From positions 248,001 through 312,000 of the forward strand of contig JACYUE010000002.1 of NCBI GenBank assembly GCA_014841595.1: a DNA stretch of 64,000 nt, read 5' to 3'. Below the pieces are notes generated by a model, which made no database searches, had not been told where the DNA came from, and was given only the letters and a program-made list of their open reading frames with translations. This DNA is from Oxalobacteraceae sp. CFBP 8761. GTDB lineage: Bacteria; Pseudomonadota; Gammaproteobacteria; Burkholderiales; Burkholderiaceae_D. The translations under genes were made by a program, and so were the position numbers. This document shows positions 55,572 through 64,000 of the stretch, in pieces (position 1 is the stretch's first letter; each line of letters begins with the position of its first letter).

Positions 55572-57296
55572 TTATTCGTTGGTGCAGCCGAGGACTTCTT
55601 CGACGCTGGTCAGGCCTTGCTTGACTTTCATCAGGCCCGAGCGGCGCAGCGAATTCACGCCTTCCTTCTCGGCCTGGGCCGCGATTTCCATCGCATTGCC
55701 ATTGGCGAGGATCAGTGCTTCGATCGCGGGCGAGATCGGCATGATCTGGTAGATGCCGACCCGGCCCTTGTAGCCCGAGCCCAGGCAGCGGTCGCAGCCG
55801 ACCGGGCCGTACGGCTGCCACGAGTCGTCGATGTCGGTCTCACGGTAGCCGGCGGCAAGCAGCGCTTCGTGGCTCGTCGCCAGCGGTTGCTTGCAGGTGC
55901 ACAGGCGGCGCGCGAGGCGCTGGGCCGTGATCAGGATGACGGACGAGGCGATGTTGAACGGCGCCACGCCCATGTTCATCAGGCGCGTCAGTGTCGACGG
56001 CGCATCGTTCGTGTGCAGCGTCGAAAACACCATGTGGCCCGTCTGCGCAGCCTTGATCGCAATGTCGGCTGTTTCCAGGTCGCGGATCTCGCCGACCATG
56101 ATGATGTCGGGATCCTGGCGCAAGAAGGACTTCAAAGCAACGGGGAAAGTCAGGCCGGCCTTTTCGTTGACGTTGACCTGGTTCACGCCGGGCAGGTTGA
56201 TCTCGGCCGGGTCCTCCGCGGTCGAGATATTGATGCCCGGCTTGTTGAGCAGGTTCAGGCAGCTGTACAACGAAACGGTCTTGCCGGAGCCGGTCGGACC
56301 GGTCACGAGCACCATGCCGTAGGGGCGGGCGATGGCGTCGAGCAGCAGCGCCTTCTGGTCGGGATCGTAGCCGAGCGCGTCGATGCCCATCTGGGCCTGG
56401 GTCGCGTCCAGGATACGCATGACGGTCTTTTCACCGAACAGCGTGGGCAGCGTACTGACACGAAAATCGATCGTGCGCGTGGCCGACATGATCAGGCGCA
56501 TGCGGCCGTCCTGCGGCACGCGCTTTTCGGCGATGTCCAGGCGCGCCAGCACCTTGATGCGCGAGACCAGCTTTTCGCGGATCGCCAGTGGCGGCGAGGC
56601 GTGGTCGCGCAGCACGCCGTCCACGCGCAGGCGAATGCGGTAAAACTTTTCAAAGGGCTCGAAGTGGATGTCCGATGCGCCCATCGTCACCGCGTCGATC
56701 AGGATCTTGTTCAGGAAGCGCACGATTGGCGCGTCCTCGACATCGTTGGCCGCCTCGGGCGGCGCGGCTTCCTTGTCGTCGTCGGCGAACTCGATCGCCG
56801 CTTCTTCGCCGGCCAGGTCGCTCAGGTCCTGCTCGGCGCCCTTGGCGATGGCTGCCAGCAGCGCCAGCAGGGCGTCGTGCGGCACGATCACCGGTTCGAC
56901 CGTGGCCTCGCTCTGAAACTTGATCTGGTCCAGCGCCTGGCTGTTGGTGGGGTCGGACAGCGCGACCGACAGCTTGTTGCCGCGCTTGGCCAGCGCGATC
57001 ACGCGCTGGGCCTGCATCAGCTTGGCGTCGATGGCGCTGGCGGGCAGCACGCCCACCGAAAAGGCCGACAGGTCGAGCAGCGGATAGCCGAACGTCTCGG
57101 CGCAAAAGGCGGCCAGCGTACGCGCCTCGATCGCGCCACTGGCCAATAGCGCATCGATGAACGCGATCTTTTCCTGCGCGGCCTTCTTGTGCAGCATGTC
57201 CGCCTGCACGGCGCTCAGGCGGTTGGCCTGGACGAGCGCGCGCGCAAGGCCCGACAACGGTGTGCCGGTGGTCGGATGAGGGAGGACTGCTGCCAT
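55572..57296 (-). CDS. pilB: Type IV pilus extension ATPase PilB
   Basis: A 574-residue hexameric ATPase. The N-terminal domain starts at LARALVQANRLSAVQADMLHKKA. The core has GASDIHFEPFEK, Walker A GPTGSGKTVSLYS near residue 335, the Asp box STAEDPAEI, and Walker B RQDPDIIMVGEIRD. The HTNDAPST His box and a four-Cys zinc site (CTC and CDRC) near residues 465-510 follow. It powers pilin polymerisation. The 300 bases upstream, to the chemoreceptor stop, hold no gene. A GCCGCC/GGCGGC hairpin near 57491 lacks a T-run. Confidence 0.95.
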   Translation of the reverse strand: MAAVLPHPTTGTPLSGLARALVQANRLSAVQADMLHKKAAQEKIAFIDALLASGAIEARTLAAFCAETFGYPLLDLSAFSVGVLPASAIDAKLMQAQRVIALAKRGNKLSVALSDPTNSQALDQIKFQSEATVEPVIVPHDALLALLAAIAKGAEQDLSDLAGEEAAIEFADDDKEAAPPEAANDVEDAPIVRFLNKILIDAVTMGASDIHFEPFEKFYRIRLRVDGVLRDHASPPLAIREKLVSRIKVLARLDIAEKRVPQDGRMRLIMSATRTIDFRVSTLPTLFGEKTVMRILDATQAQMGIDALGYDPDQKALLLDAIARPYGMVLVTGPTGSGKTVSLYSCLNLLNKPGINISTAEDPAEINLPGVNQVNVNEKAGLTFPVALKSFLRQDPDIIMVGEIRDLETADIAIKAAQTGHMVFSTLHTNDAPSTLTRLMNMGVAPFNIASSVILITAQRLARRLCTCKQPLATSHEALLAAGYRETDIDDSWQPYGPVGCDRCLGSGYKGRVGIYQIMPISPAIEALILANGNAMEIAAQAEKEGVNSLRRSGLMKVKQGLTSVEEVLGCTNE

Positions 57297-57596
57297 ATGA
57301 GCCGGGTGTGGGTACCTCAGGAAAGTGACCAGGACGCCAGAGTCACCGGCGGATCAAGGGATGATGCCTATGGGCACTAATTTTGTAAAGGATTTGGTGT
57401 GACGTGCAGCAAGACGGGCATGTGGACAATCTGGCATGGATGCCGGATCGTCCACATGGCGCTGCGCGCATCGGCCGCGCTACAGAGTGAGCCGCCTTGG
57501 CGGCGATGAAACACTCTTGGTAAAGCCATTACGGTTGTGGTCGCCTTGCAAAGCTGGGTTTTCGCAACACTTCAGCCCGTCAATACTGCATGCGTT

Positions 57597-59165
57597 CTAG
57601 TGTGCGAGCGCCAGGCGCTTGGCGGCGGCCGAGCCCGTCACGCCAGGCGCATGCGCGAGCTTGAACACGGCCAGCGCATCGGTCAGGTGGCCGGTCTGAC
57701 CTGTCAGCGATTCGGCCGCAGCTGCCGCTTCCTCGACCAGCGCCGCATTTTGCTGGGTCATCGCGTCGATGCTGCCGATGGCCAGGCCAATGTCTTCGAT
57801 GCCCGCGTTCTGGCGTGTACCGGCGTCGCGGATTTCGAGCATGATGGTTTGCACTTTACCCACGGCCTCGACGATCTGCGCCATCGTCACGCCGGCCTGG
57901 TCCACCAGCGCGCTGCCGGCGCCGACCTTGGCGACCGAGTCGCCGATCAATTCCTTGATCTCCTTGGCAGCTGATGCCGAGCGATGCGCCAGCGTGCGCA
58001 CTTCGCTGGCCACCACGGCAAAGCCGCGGCCCTGCTCGCCGGCGCGGGCTGCTTCGACGGCCGCGTTCAGGGCCAGGATATTGGTCTGGAACGCGATGCC
58101 GTCAATGGTGGCGATGATGTCGACGATCTTTTTCGACGAGGCGCTGATGTCGCCCATTGTCGTCACCACGCCGCCGACGACGTCGCCGCCGCGCGAGGCG
58201 ATCTCGTTGGCCGTGACCACCAGCGCACTGGCTTCGCTGGCGTTGGCGGCGTTCTGGCGCACTTCGCCTGTCAGCTCGGCCATTGCGCGTGTGGTGCGGT
58301 CGACGTTCGATGCCTGCGACTCGGTGCGGCTGGCCAGGTCGGCATTGCCGCTGGCAATCTCGCTGCTGGCACTGGCGATGGCGTCGGCCGACGCCTTGAT
58401 GTCGCCCACCAGCGTCGACAGGCGCGTGCGCATTTCCTTCAGCGCGGCCAGCAGGCTGCTGTTGTCGCCCGCGTCGGTGTGGATCTCCATCGACAGGTCG
58501 CCGGCGGCCACCGCCTGCGCGATCGTGCGCGCGTAGGCCGGCTCGCCGCCGAGCTGCTGCCAGATCGTGCGAACCATGAACCACGAAATCGCCACCAGCA
58601 CCGCGATCACGATCAGGGCCGACAGCACCATCGCGATCACGGTCTGGCGCACGCTGTTCTGGCTGGCCTCGATGCCGGCGGCGAACTGGCGCTGGGCCAG
58701 GTCGGCCGTCTTGGCCAGGTCGGCATTGAGCGCAGCCAGCGCTTTCTGCATGGCGCCGACGGTGGCTTGCGGGTCGCCTTGCTCCAGTTCGAGCATGATG
58801 CGGGCCGACGACAGTGCCGGCGTGTAGTACGCGTTGAATTCGGTGTTCAAACGTGCGCTCGTGGCTTGCTGGCCGGGGATCTTGGCGAGCTCGCCCAGTG
58901 CGGTGCGCACCTTGGCGGCCTGGTTATTGGCCTGGTCGACGAGCGCCTTGTCATTCTCGGTGACGGCATCGGTCAGCATGACGGTGACGGCCCCGATGTC
59001 GAGCGACAGGACCTTGACCGCGTCCATCAGCGGATAGTCCACCGACTCGGTGGTGGTGATCGACTTCAGGGCGCCGTTTGCGATGGTCGCGCTGATGCCG
59101 GCCCCCAGGCCGAAGATGATGGCGGAAATGATGGGCAATGCCCAGATCCTGCGCTTGATGCTCAT
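57597..59165 (-). CDS. Methyl-accepting chemotaxis protein
   Basis: A 522-residue chemoreceptor. It has a membrane segment (about residues 8-30), a four-helix-type periplasmic sensor (about 31-185), a second membrane segment (about 190-212), HAMP and a long cytoplasmic coiled coil. The signalling hairpin [20 protein letters not shown] is intact. The C-terminus ([10 protein letters not shown]) has no CheR-binding pentapeptide. The ATG at 59165 has GGAGAC upstream. It lies 66 bases after the phosphate-binding-like gene on the same strand, so it may belong to the porin operon. Confidence 0.9.
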   Translation of the reverse strand: MSIKRRIWALPIISAIIFGLGAGISATIANGALKSITTTESVDYPLMDAVKVLSLDIGAVTVMLTDAVTENDKALVDQANNQAAKVRTALGELAKIPGQQATSARLNTEFNAYYTPALSSARIMLELEQGDPQATVGAMQKALAALNADLAKTADLAQRQFAAGIEASQNSVRQTVIAMVLSALIVIAVLVAISWFMVRTIWQQLGGEPAYARTIAQAVAAGDLSMEIHTDAGDNSSLLAALKEMRTRLSTLVGDIKASADAIASASSEIASGNADLASRTESQASNVDRTTRAMAELTGEVRQNAANASEASALVVTANEIASRGGDVVGGVVTTMGDISASSKKIVDIIATIDGIAFQTNILALNAAVEAARAGEQGRGFAVVASEVRTLAHRSASAAKEIKELIGDSVAKVGAGSALVDQAGVTMAQIVEAVGKVQTIMLEIRDAGTRQNAGIEDIGLAIGSIDAMTQQNAALVEEAAAAAESLTGQTGHLTDALAVFKLAHAPGVTGSAAAKRLALAH

Positions 59166-59231
59166 GCTTGTCTCCAGATACAACGCCCGCCACGCGGCGC
59201 AGAGCCGGTGGCGGGCGTGGTTAGTACTTGC

Positions 59232-59633
59232 TTATGGGGTGAGGACGACCTTGACGCTGGCATCGACGGCGCTCTTGTCGATGTAGCCGATGGCCTTCGG
59301 GTTGGCGGCGACGGCGGCCTTGACGGCGGCGTGGTCGGCGACTTCCTTCGGCATCGTGGCCTTGCCGGTAAACACTAGCTTGGACCACAGGGCCTTGGCC
59401 TGGGCCGCGTCCTTGTCCGCGACCTTCTTGTAGAACTCGGCGCGCACCGGGGCGCTGTCGGGCTGGTCGATCGGCGTCATCGACGTCGATTTACCGAGGA
59501 AGAACTGGGCGACCTGGTCCTTGGTCAGCGCGCTCTCGGCGGCCTTCGGATTGACGACGACGACGACTTCGGCGAGGGCCGGCAGTGCAGTGAAAGCGGT
59601 GCTCAGGCAGGCGGCGATGAGGAATTTTTTCAT
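59232..59633 (-). CDS. Short PstS-like phosphate-binding protein
   Basis: A 133-residue exported protein with a signal peptide (residues 1-21, LPALA|EVV). The mature part matches single-lobe phosphate ABC transporter binding proteins: VVNPKAAESALTKDQVAQFFLGK, then RAEFYKKVADKDAAQAKALWSKLVFTGKA, and IGYIDKSAVDASVKVV at the end. It is far shorter than PstS (about 320-340 residues), lacking a second lobe, and no permease genes are present. It starts nine bases after the porin stop. A sensory or buffering role together with the chemoreceptor is plausible. Confidence 0.8.
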   Translation of the reverse strand: MKKFLIAACLSTAFTALPALAEVVVVVNPKAAESALTKDQVAQFFLGKSTSMTPIDQPDSAPVRAEFYKKVADKDAAQAKALWSKLVFTGKATMPKEVADHAAVKAAVAANPKAIGYIDKSAVDASVKVVLTP

Positions 59634-59642
59634 GGGCGCTCC

Positions 59643-60881
59643 TTAGAACACGAAGTCGAGCGCGACGGCGCCGACGGTCACAGGACCGGAGAAGCCCGGC
59701 TTGACATTGATGAACAGGCCGTTGCCGGTTGGCTTGATGCGGTCGATCTGCACCTTCAGTGCGGCCGACTTGTAGAAGTCCCAGCGCACGCCGATGGTGT
59801 CGGTGGTCTGCTCGCCCTGGCCAACGCCCGAGACGGCAATGCGACTCACGCCGGCGCGCAGCGCCTGCAGGGTCGGGGTGCAGGCGGCCGGGAAGCCGGC
59901 CGGGCAGGCGGTCGGCACGGTGTTGTTGATGGTGCTGTCGATCTTCAGTTCCGAGCGCGTGTAGTACGGCAGGAACTTGCCGATGCGGTAGCCGCCCATC
60001 ACGTACCACGACGTGGTGTCGTTGATGTAGGTCTCGGTCTTGCGCTTGGCAAATTCGCTTTGCAGCACGAAGTTGTTCCAGTCGGCGGTCAGGCCGATCG
60101 AATTGAACGTGCCCTTGTCGCCTTTGGCTTCCACTTCGCTTGCCAGCGCGGTCAGCTGGGGCAGGCGGTAGCCGGCGCCAGCGGCGCGCAGCGAGCCGAC
60201 CAGCGTATTGAGCGATGGCAGGTCGTCCAGCGTGACCTTGGTGCGGGCGTGGCCCACGCGCAGCGTGAACGGGCCGTTTTCGGCCACCAGGTTCAGTGCC
60301 AGGATGTCCTTGCCGCGCACGTGGAAGCTCGTCACCGGCGCCTTGGTGCTGCCGGCTGCGAACTGCGTGGTCAGGCTGGTGTTGCCGAACTCGTGGCGCC
60401 AGGTGATGTCGGCGCCGTCGACGCTGTTGAATGGCACTTGCGAATACACTTCCGACGGTGGGCGCAGCATGGTGTTGGCATACCCGACGTTGCGGTAGTC
60501 CGAGATCATGAAGATCGGCAGACCGACGCGGCCCACGCGCACGCTCAGTTCATCCGAGATGCGGAATTTGGCGAAGGCCCAGCTCAATTCAGCGCCATAG
60601 CCTTCTTCGGCATCCTTGCGCACCAGACCCTGGGCGGTCAGCGACAGCCAGTCGTTGACGGTGTAGTCGGCTTGCAGGCCGAGGTTCGAGTCGATGCCGG
60701 TGCGGAAATCACCCGCGCTGCCACTGGCTTGATTCGGGCGGGCAAATTCGGCGCGGTCGTCATCCGCATAGGTGGCGGCAGCGGTGCCGAAACCGCTGAT
60801 TTTGACGGCGTTCTCCTGTGCTTGTGCGACCGACGCGCACAGAGGCAGCGCCAGCAGACTGGCGATCATTGTTTTTTTCAT
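59643..60881 (-). CDS. Outer-membrane porin of a putative phosphate-responsive operon
   Basis: A 412-residue beta-barrel protein with a signal peptide to residue 21 (SVAQA|QENAV). The first strand is VKISGFGTAAATYADDD, and VRVGRVGLPIFMISDYRNVGYANTMLRPPSEVY is a conserved stretch of this porin subgroup. It ends in the terminal Phe motif VALDFVF. It heads a reverse-strand unit with the PstS-like gene. A near-consensus PHO box lies 113 bases upstream, so phosphate-limitation control and phosphate-related uptake are inferred. The substrate is not proven. Confidence 0.82.
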   Translation of the reverse strand: MKKTMIASLLALPLCASVAQAQENAVKISGFGTAAATYADDDRAEFARPNQASGSAGDFRTGIDSNLGLQADYTVNDWLSLTAQGLVRKDAEEGYGAELSWAFAKFRISDELSVRVGRVGLPIFMISDYRNVGYANTMLRPPSEVYSQVPFNSVDGADITWRHEFGNTSLTTQFAAGSTKAPVTSFHVRGKDILALNLVAENGPFTLRVGHARTKVTLDDLPSLNTLVGSLRAAGAGYRLPQLTALASEVEAKGDKGTFNSIGLTADWNNFVLQSEFAKRKTETYINDTTSWYVMGGYRIGKFLPYYTRSELKIDSTINNTVPTACPAGFPAACTPTLQALRAGVSRIAVSGVGQGEQTTDTIGVRWDFYKSAALKVQIDRIKPTGNGLFINVKPGFSGPVTVGAVALDFVF

Positions 60882-60967
60882 AATATGGATGTGCGGTAAC
60901 GTAAGCTGCTGGAAACGACGGCGCTGACAAGGGCAGCAGGCAGGAGCGCCGGTACATACTGGAATTT

Positions 60968-61011
60968 ATTCTATCCAGACGGCAATATTCACAGCAACAG
61001 TTTTATGACAT
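60968..61011 (-). promoter_or_regulatory. PHO box and promoter of the porin operon
   Basis: On the reverse strand, ATGTCATAAAACTGTTGC at 61011-60994 matches the Escherichia coli PHO box consensus (CTGTCATAAAACTGTCAC) at 15 of 18 positions. TTGCTG at 60997-60992, overlapping the box, and TAGAAT at 60973-60968 (5 of 6 to the -10) are separated by 18 bases. A PHO box overlapping the -35 is the class of promoter activated by PhoB. The start would lie near 60961, leaving an 80-base leader. Confidence 0.65.
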
Positions 61012-61094
61012 CCCGAGAGTATTGGAGATATTTCCGGTTGGAATGTGGCCTGACTGACACACAATGTGGTCAGAACACATTCCTTTATTGCAAG

Positions 61095-62858
61095 TTAATC
61101 GACAGGCTTGACGGATGGCGCAGTGCAATCCAGATGACCGGGATCGTTTTGCAGGGGGATGCGGCGGCCATCGATCTCCAGATCCGCCAGCACCGGCGGC
61201 GCAGCGCGCAAGCGGCCAGCACGCATGGCGTTGAACAGCGGCGTGCAATCGCCAAGCATGACGGGCAGGCCGGCAGCCAGTCCCCACGCGCCGCGTGCGT
61301 CCTGCTGCAAGACGGCGCCGCCATCTGCATCGCCATTGCCATCAGCGTCGACCACCACGACCTCGGGCCGGGCGTCGCCGCCCAGATCGAGCACGAATGC
61401 GTCGCACACCGCGTTCTGACTGCGCATGCATTGCGGCAGGCGCGCCCATTGGGGCGTGCGGCGCCAGTCGGTCTGCGCGAAGCCGGCCGGCAGCGTGGCG
61501 CCCGTCGGCCATACGCGCAGCTGCTCGGCCGGGTTCATGACGCCGGTGTCCTGGGCAGGCTGGCGCAGGCGCGCCAGTTCGGTCTGCAGCCAGGCAGCAT
61601 CCGGGCCGGTCGTGCTGCCCTGCAGGCGGGCCAGTGCAGCGCGGCCGTAGCGCGCGCCGTGATGCCACAGATAGGCCACGTCCAGTTGCCGTAACGTGAT
61701 CTGGCCGGCATCCAGGCGCGCCAGTTGGCTCGCCACGGCGATGCGGCCCGGATCGCCGGGCGGCGAAAGCAGCAGCGCCAGCACGCCGAGCACCGCGAAG
61801 GCAGCGGCGATGTTTACGCCGGCCAGCGTGGGCAGCCAGCCGCGCCGCAGGGCCGCTGCCGCATAGCCGCCGGCATAGCAGGCCGCCACCAGCAGGCAGG
61901 CGGCGGCGATCACGCGGTCAAGCGACCAGCCATGATCGAGCACGCGCAGCGCGAGGGCGTAGGCGGCGAGCAGCGTCAGCGGCACCAGCAGCAGGCTCGC
62001 CACGCGCGCCGAGACGGCGATGACACGCGCCGGGCGCTCGCTGCCATCCTGCCAGGCCGCATTGATCAGCACCACGAAACTGGCCGCCGCCGACAGCAGC
62101 ACCCCGGCGGCGCTGCGCGTGGCCCACAGCGGCTCGAGCCCGGTAAACGGCAGGCTGGCCAGGAAGCCGCCCACCAGCAGCGTGAGCACCGGCAAGGTCC
62201 ACGACAGCAGCACGTGCACCAGATTGCGGATGCCGCGCACGATGGCCGGCTTGACGTCGGTCAGGTGCAGTGCGCAGGCGAAGGCGAACGCGGTGACGGG
62301 AATGGAGAACCAGGCCTTGCGCATGGCCTGGCTCAGGAAGTCGAGCCGGATCAGGTCGAACAGTGATGCGCCCAGTTGCAGCACGAGCCAGGTCGCGCCG
62401 ACGAACAGGGCGCTGAAGGCGAGCTGCAGGCCGAAAGTCCAGGCCACGTCAAAGTACGTGGCATATGCTGCGATGCGCCGGCGCTCGCGCGCGCCGGCAA
62501 GTACCAGCGCATGGGCGATGAAGCAGCCGGTCGCCAGGCACACCGTCAAGGGGCCGGACGGGGTCGGGCGCAGCACGTCGACGCCGCCCAGCCGGCGCCA
62601 GATGTCATGCACCGCCAGCAGCGCGATCGCGCTGGCCGCGCTGGCGCCCCAGCCTGCCAGCGTCCGGCGCGGCAGATGCCCGAGGCCGGTGATCAGGATC
62701 ACCGGCAGCAGCACGCCGAGCATCACCAGTGGCGCGAACAGCAGGGGAACCGTCGCGGGCCAAAGCGTATCCTGCAGCGCCGTGTAGAGCAGGTACAGCA
62801 GCACGCCCTGGGCCAGGCCGATGCCGATGCGGGCGGGGCCGAGCCGGTGCGGCGCCAA
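61095..62858 (-). CDS. DUF4153-family membrane protein
   Basis: A 587-residue integral membrane protein with about twelve hydrophobic segments in the first 380 residues and a soluble C-terminal part (about 385-587). It resembles the DUF4153 family, of unknown function. The soluble tail includes QLDVAYLWHHGARYGRAALARL and an Asp-rich VVVVDADGNGDADGG stretch that looks calcium-binding or repeat-like. The likely start is a TTG at 62858, directly after the uraH stop (one base between), implying translational coupling. A later internal start cannot be excluded. Confidence 0.72.
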   Translation of the reverse strand: MAPHRLGPARIGIGLAQGVLLYLLYTALQDTLWPATVPLLFAPLVMLGVLLPVILITGLGHLPRRTLAGWGASAASAIALLAVHDIWRRLGGVDVLRPTPSGPLTVCLATGCFIAHALVLAGARERRRIAAYATYFDVAWTFGLQLAFSALFVGATWLVLQLGASLFDLIRLDFLSQAMRKAWFSIPVTAFAFACALHLTDVKPAIVRGIRNLVHVLLSWTLPVLTLLVGGFLASLPFTGLEPLWATRSAAGVLLSAAASFVVLINAAWQDGSERPARVIAVSARVASLLLVPLTLLAAYALALRVLDHGWSLDRVIAAACLLVAACYAGGYAAAALRRGWLPTLAGVNIAAAFAVLGVLALLLSPPGDPGRIAVASQLARLDAGQITLRQLDVAYLWHHGARYGRAALARLQGSTTGPDAAWLQTELARLRQPAQDTGVMNPAEQLRVWPTGATLPAGFAQTDWRRTPQWARLPQCMRSQNAVCDAFVLDLGGDARPEVVVVDADGNGDADGGAVLQQDARGAWGLAAGLPVMLGDCTPLFNAMRAGRLRAAPPVLADLEIDGRRIPLQNDPGHLDCTAPSVKPVD

Positions 62859-62859
62859 G

Positions 62860-63213
62860 CTAACTGCCCCGGTAGGTCGAGTACGACCAGGGCGTCATCA
62901 CCAGCGGCACGTGGTAATTCTGGTCCGTGGCCGCGATGCCGAAGCCCAGCGTGATGCGGTCCAGAAAGCGCGGGGTGGACAAGGCCACGCCGCGCGCCGC
63001 GTAATAGTCCCCGGCATGAAACACCAGCTCGTACTGGCCGGGCTGCATCGTTGCTGCCTCGAGTAGTGGCGTGGTGCAGCGGCCATCGTCGTTCGTCACA
63101 TCGGCCTTGAGCAGCGTGCGGCCTGCCGCGTCGATTGCGTACAGTTCGACGGTGATGCCGGCGCCGGGGCAGCCGTGCGCGGTGTCGAGTACGTGGGTGG
63201 TGAGTTTGCCCAT
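62860..63213 (-). CDS. uraH: 5-hydroxyisourate hydrolase
   Basis: A 117-residue transthyretin-like enzyme of purine (urate) breakdown that converts 5-hydroxyisourate to OHCU. Signature features are LTTHVLDTAHGCPGAGI at residues 4-20, the catalytic-site Arg in TNDDGRC, and the C-terminal YHVPLVMTPWSYSTYRGS with the diagnostic YRGS ending. No other urate-pathway gene is in the window. It is followed immediately by the DUF4153 gene. Confidence 0.93.
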   Translation of the reverse strand: MGKLTTHVLDTAHGCPGAGITVELYAIDAAGRTLLKADVTNDDGRCTTPLLEAATMQPGQYELVFHAGDYYAARGVALSTPRFLDRITLGFGIAATDQNYHVPLVMTPWSYSTYRGS

Positions 63214-63376
63214 GCGTGTCCTCCCTTTCTAGTGATAGCTCATCATAACGCGCACGAAGTCGGTGACGAAACCTGTAGTTCCACCAAGGCGCGCCGGCCG
63301 CCTGCACAGCGCAGCAATACCGCGTGCCGGCATGAATGCTGGAGTTGATGCCTGGCAAGCCGGTGTATCATGAGGA

Positions 63377-63769
63377 ATGACAGGTAAATGGCACGTATTA
63401 ATCGTAGACGACGAGCTGGATTTGCTCGAGAGCGTCGCATGGCTGCTCGAAACTGAAGGCTTCCGGGTGTCAACGCACGACGACCCGCGGCAAGCCGTGG
63501 CCGCCATCTGTGACGGGTTGAGCCCGGATCTGGTCATGCTCGACTATCGCATGCCGTGGTTGAACGGCTCGCAGACACTCAGGCAGATGCGGGACTGCGG
63601 GTTGACGGCGCCTGCAGTACTGGTGTCGGCCATGGCGAGCCTGGCCGCTGAATCGGCCGCTGCCGGCTTTAATGAGGCGTTGTCCAAGCCATTCGAGTTC
63701 GACCAGATGGTCCGCCTGATGCGAAGCCTGCTGCCAGGCGGGCGCGCGCCAAGTGCAGGAATGGCCTGA
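63377..63769 (+). CDS. Stand-alone response regulator (receiver domain only)
   Basis: A 130-residue receiver domain with VLIVDDELDLL, the phospho-acceptor Asp in LVMLDYRMPWLNG, the switch Ser in VLVSAMA and the Lys in ALSKPFEF. All key residues are present and there is no output domain. It is divergent from uraH. The stop codon overlaps the next start in TGATG, so the following GAF-like protein is probably its partner. GAGGA lies directly against the ATG, closer than usual. Confidence 0.84.
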   Translation: MTGKWHVLIVDDELDLLESVAWLLETEGFRVSTHDDPRQAVAAICDGLSPDLVMLDYRMPWLNGSQTLRQMRDCGLTAPAVLVSAMASLAAESAAAGFNEALSKPFEFDQMVRLMRSLLPGGRAPSAGMA

Positions 63770-64000
63770 TGCATTTTCTGTCCAACGTCAGGCATCCCGA
63801 TGTCGAGCAGGTGCGCGCCGTGTGGGAACGCTACGTGCAGCACCAGGAGCTGGCGCCGGACACGCTGCGGCCGTACGTGCTCAGGGCGTGGAACCGCGCA
63901 CGCGCCAGTGGGTGCAATCCGCGCCTCGGCCGCGCCGATCTGCTGGGGGAACACGACACACAGCAGCTGCTCGCAGAGCGTCACGAGCTCATCACGGCGA
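63769..64000 (+). CDS. N-terminal fragment of a probable GAF-type regulator
   Basis: The first 77 codons of a gene that runs off the window. The segment LRPYVLRAWNRARASGCNPR resembles the R-P-x-I-x-x-S-W-x-R-x-x-x-x-G-x-x-P lead found before GAF domains in AcoR-like sigma54 activators and some GAF-containing kinases. The ATG shares one base with the preceding receiver gene. Which output domain follows cannot be seen. Confidence 0.5.
   Translation, partial: MHFLSNVRHPDVEQVRAVWERYVQHQELAPDTLRPYVLRAWNRARASGCNPRLGRADLLGEHDTQQLLAERHELITA

Noticed and set aside
57491..57505. GCCGCC/GGCGGC hairpin downstream of the chemoreceptor gene
   Set aside because: It has a two-base loop and no T-run, so it is not convincing as a terminator.

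Overview
The window is a high-GC chromosomal segment from a Gram-negative betaproteobacterium. The best fit is Oxalobacteraceae (Massilia/Duganella/Telluria-like). The evidence is the Burkholderiales-type order mraZ to ftsZ, peroxiredoxin, lpxC, DUF721, secA, argJ, P-loop ATPase, mutT, yacG, zapD, coaE and pilD/C/B, together with the FtsZ, ZapD and LpxC sequences, a meso-DAP-type MurE, and recurrent GTAGGGTGG palindromic repeats. The genus is inferred. I see no rRNA, tRNA, CRISPR array or intact transposase.

Layout. (1) 1-4275: the 3' part of an archaic (spore-coat-U/Csu-type) chaperone-usher pilus operon: pilin tail, chaperone, usher and two-domain tip protein. (2) 4239-11472: signalling genes, with a PAS-GGDEF-EAL protein, a Cache-GGDEF cyclase, two stand-alone receiver proteins and an HTH-receiver fusion. 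Among them lie uridine kinase and a miniature spore-coat-U-like secreted protein. (3) 11850-29174: a complete division and cell-wall (dcw) cluster with almost every gene overlapping the next. It is headed by a sigma70-like promoter and four 10-bp MraZ boxes, and it ends in terminator hairpins after ftsZ. (4) 29235-42122: peroxiredoxin, EamA transporter, lpxC, DciA-like DUF721, secA, argJ, ATPase, mutT, dadA, and the reverse-strand block pilD-coaE-zapD-yacG. (5) 42319-54118: accessory genes separating pilD from pilC/pilB. They are a metallo-beta-lactamase-like protein with degraded metal ligands, an AT-rich gap, a three-gene gluconate/sugar dehydrogenase operon, MarC, a porin, a GGDEF membrane protein, a MITE-like element, a DUF6624 protein and an S41-type protease. 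(6) 54319-57296: pilC and pilB. (7) 57597-61011: a reverse-strand porin / small phosphate-binding-like protein / chemoreceptor unit preceded by a close match to a PHO box. (8) 61095-64000: DUF4153 membrane protein, 5-hydroxyisourate hydrolase, a receiver protein and the start of a probable GAF-type regulator.

How the parts work together. The core is growth machinery: peptidoglycan precursor synthesis (MurC-F, MraY, MurG, Ddl), septal synthesis (FtsI, FtsW, FtsL, FtsQ), the Z-ring (FtsA, FtsZ, ZapD), lipid A (LpxC), secretion (SecA) and type IV pilus assembly (PilB, PilC, PilD). Around it are surface-adhesion and c-di-GMP genes. The least conventional unit is the putative phosphate-responsive porin-binding protein-chemoreceptor operon at 57.6-61.0 kb.
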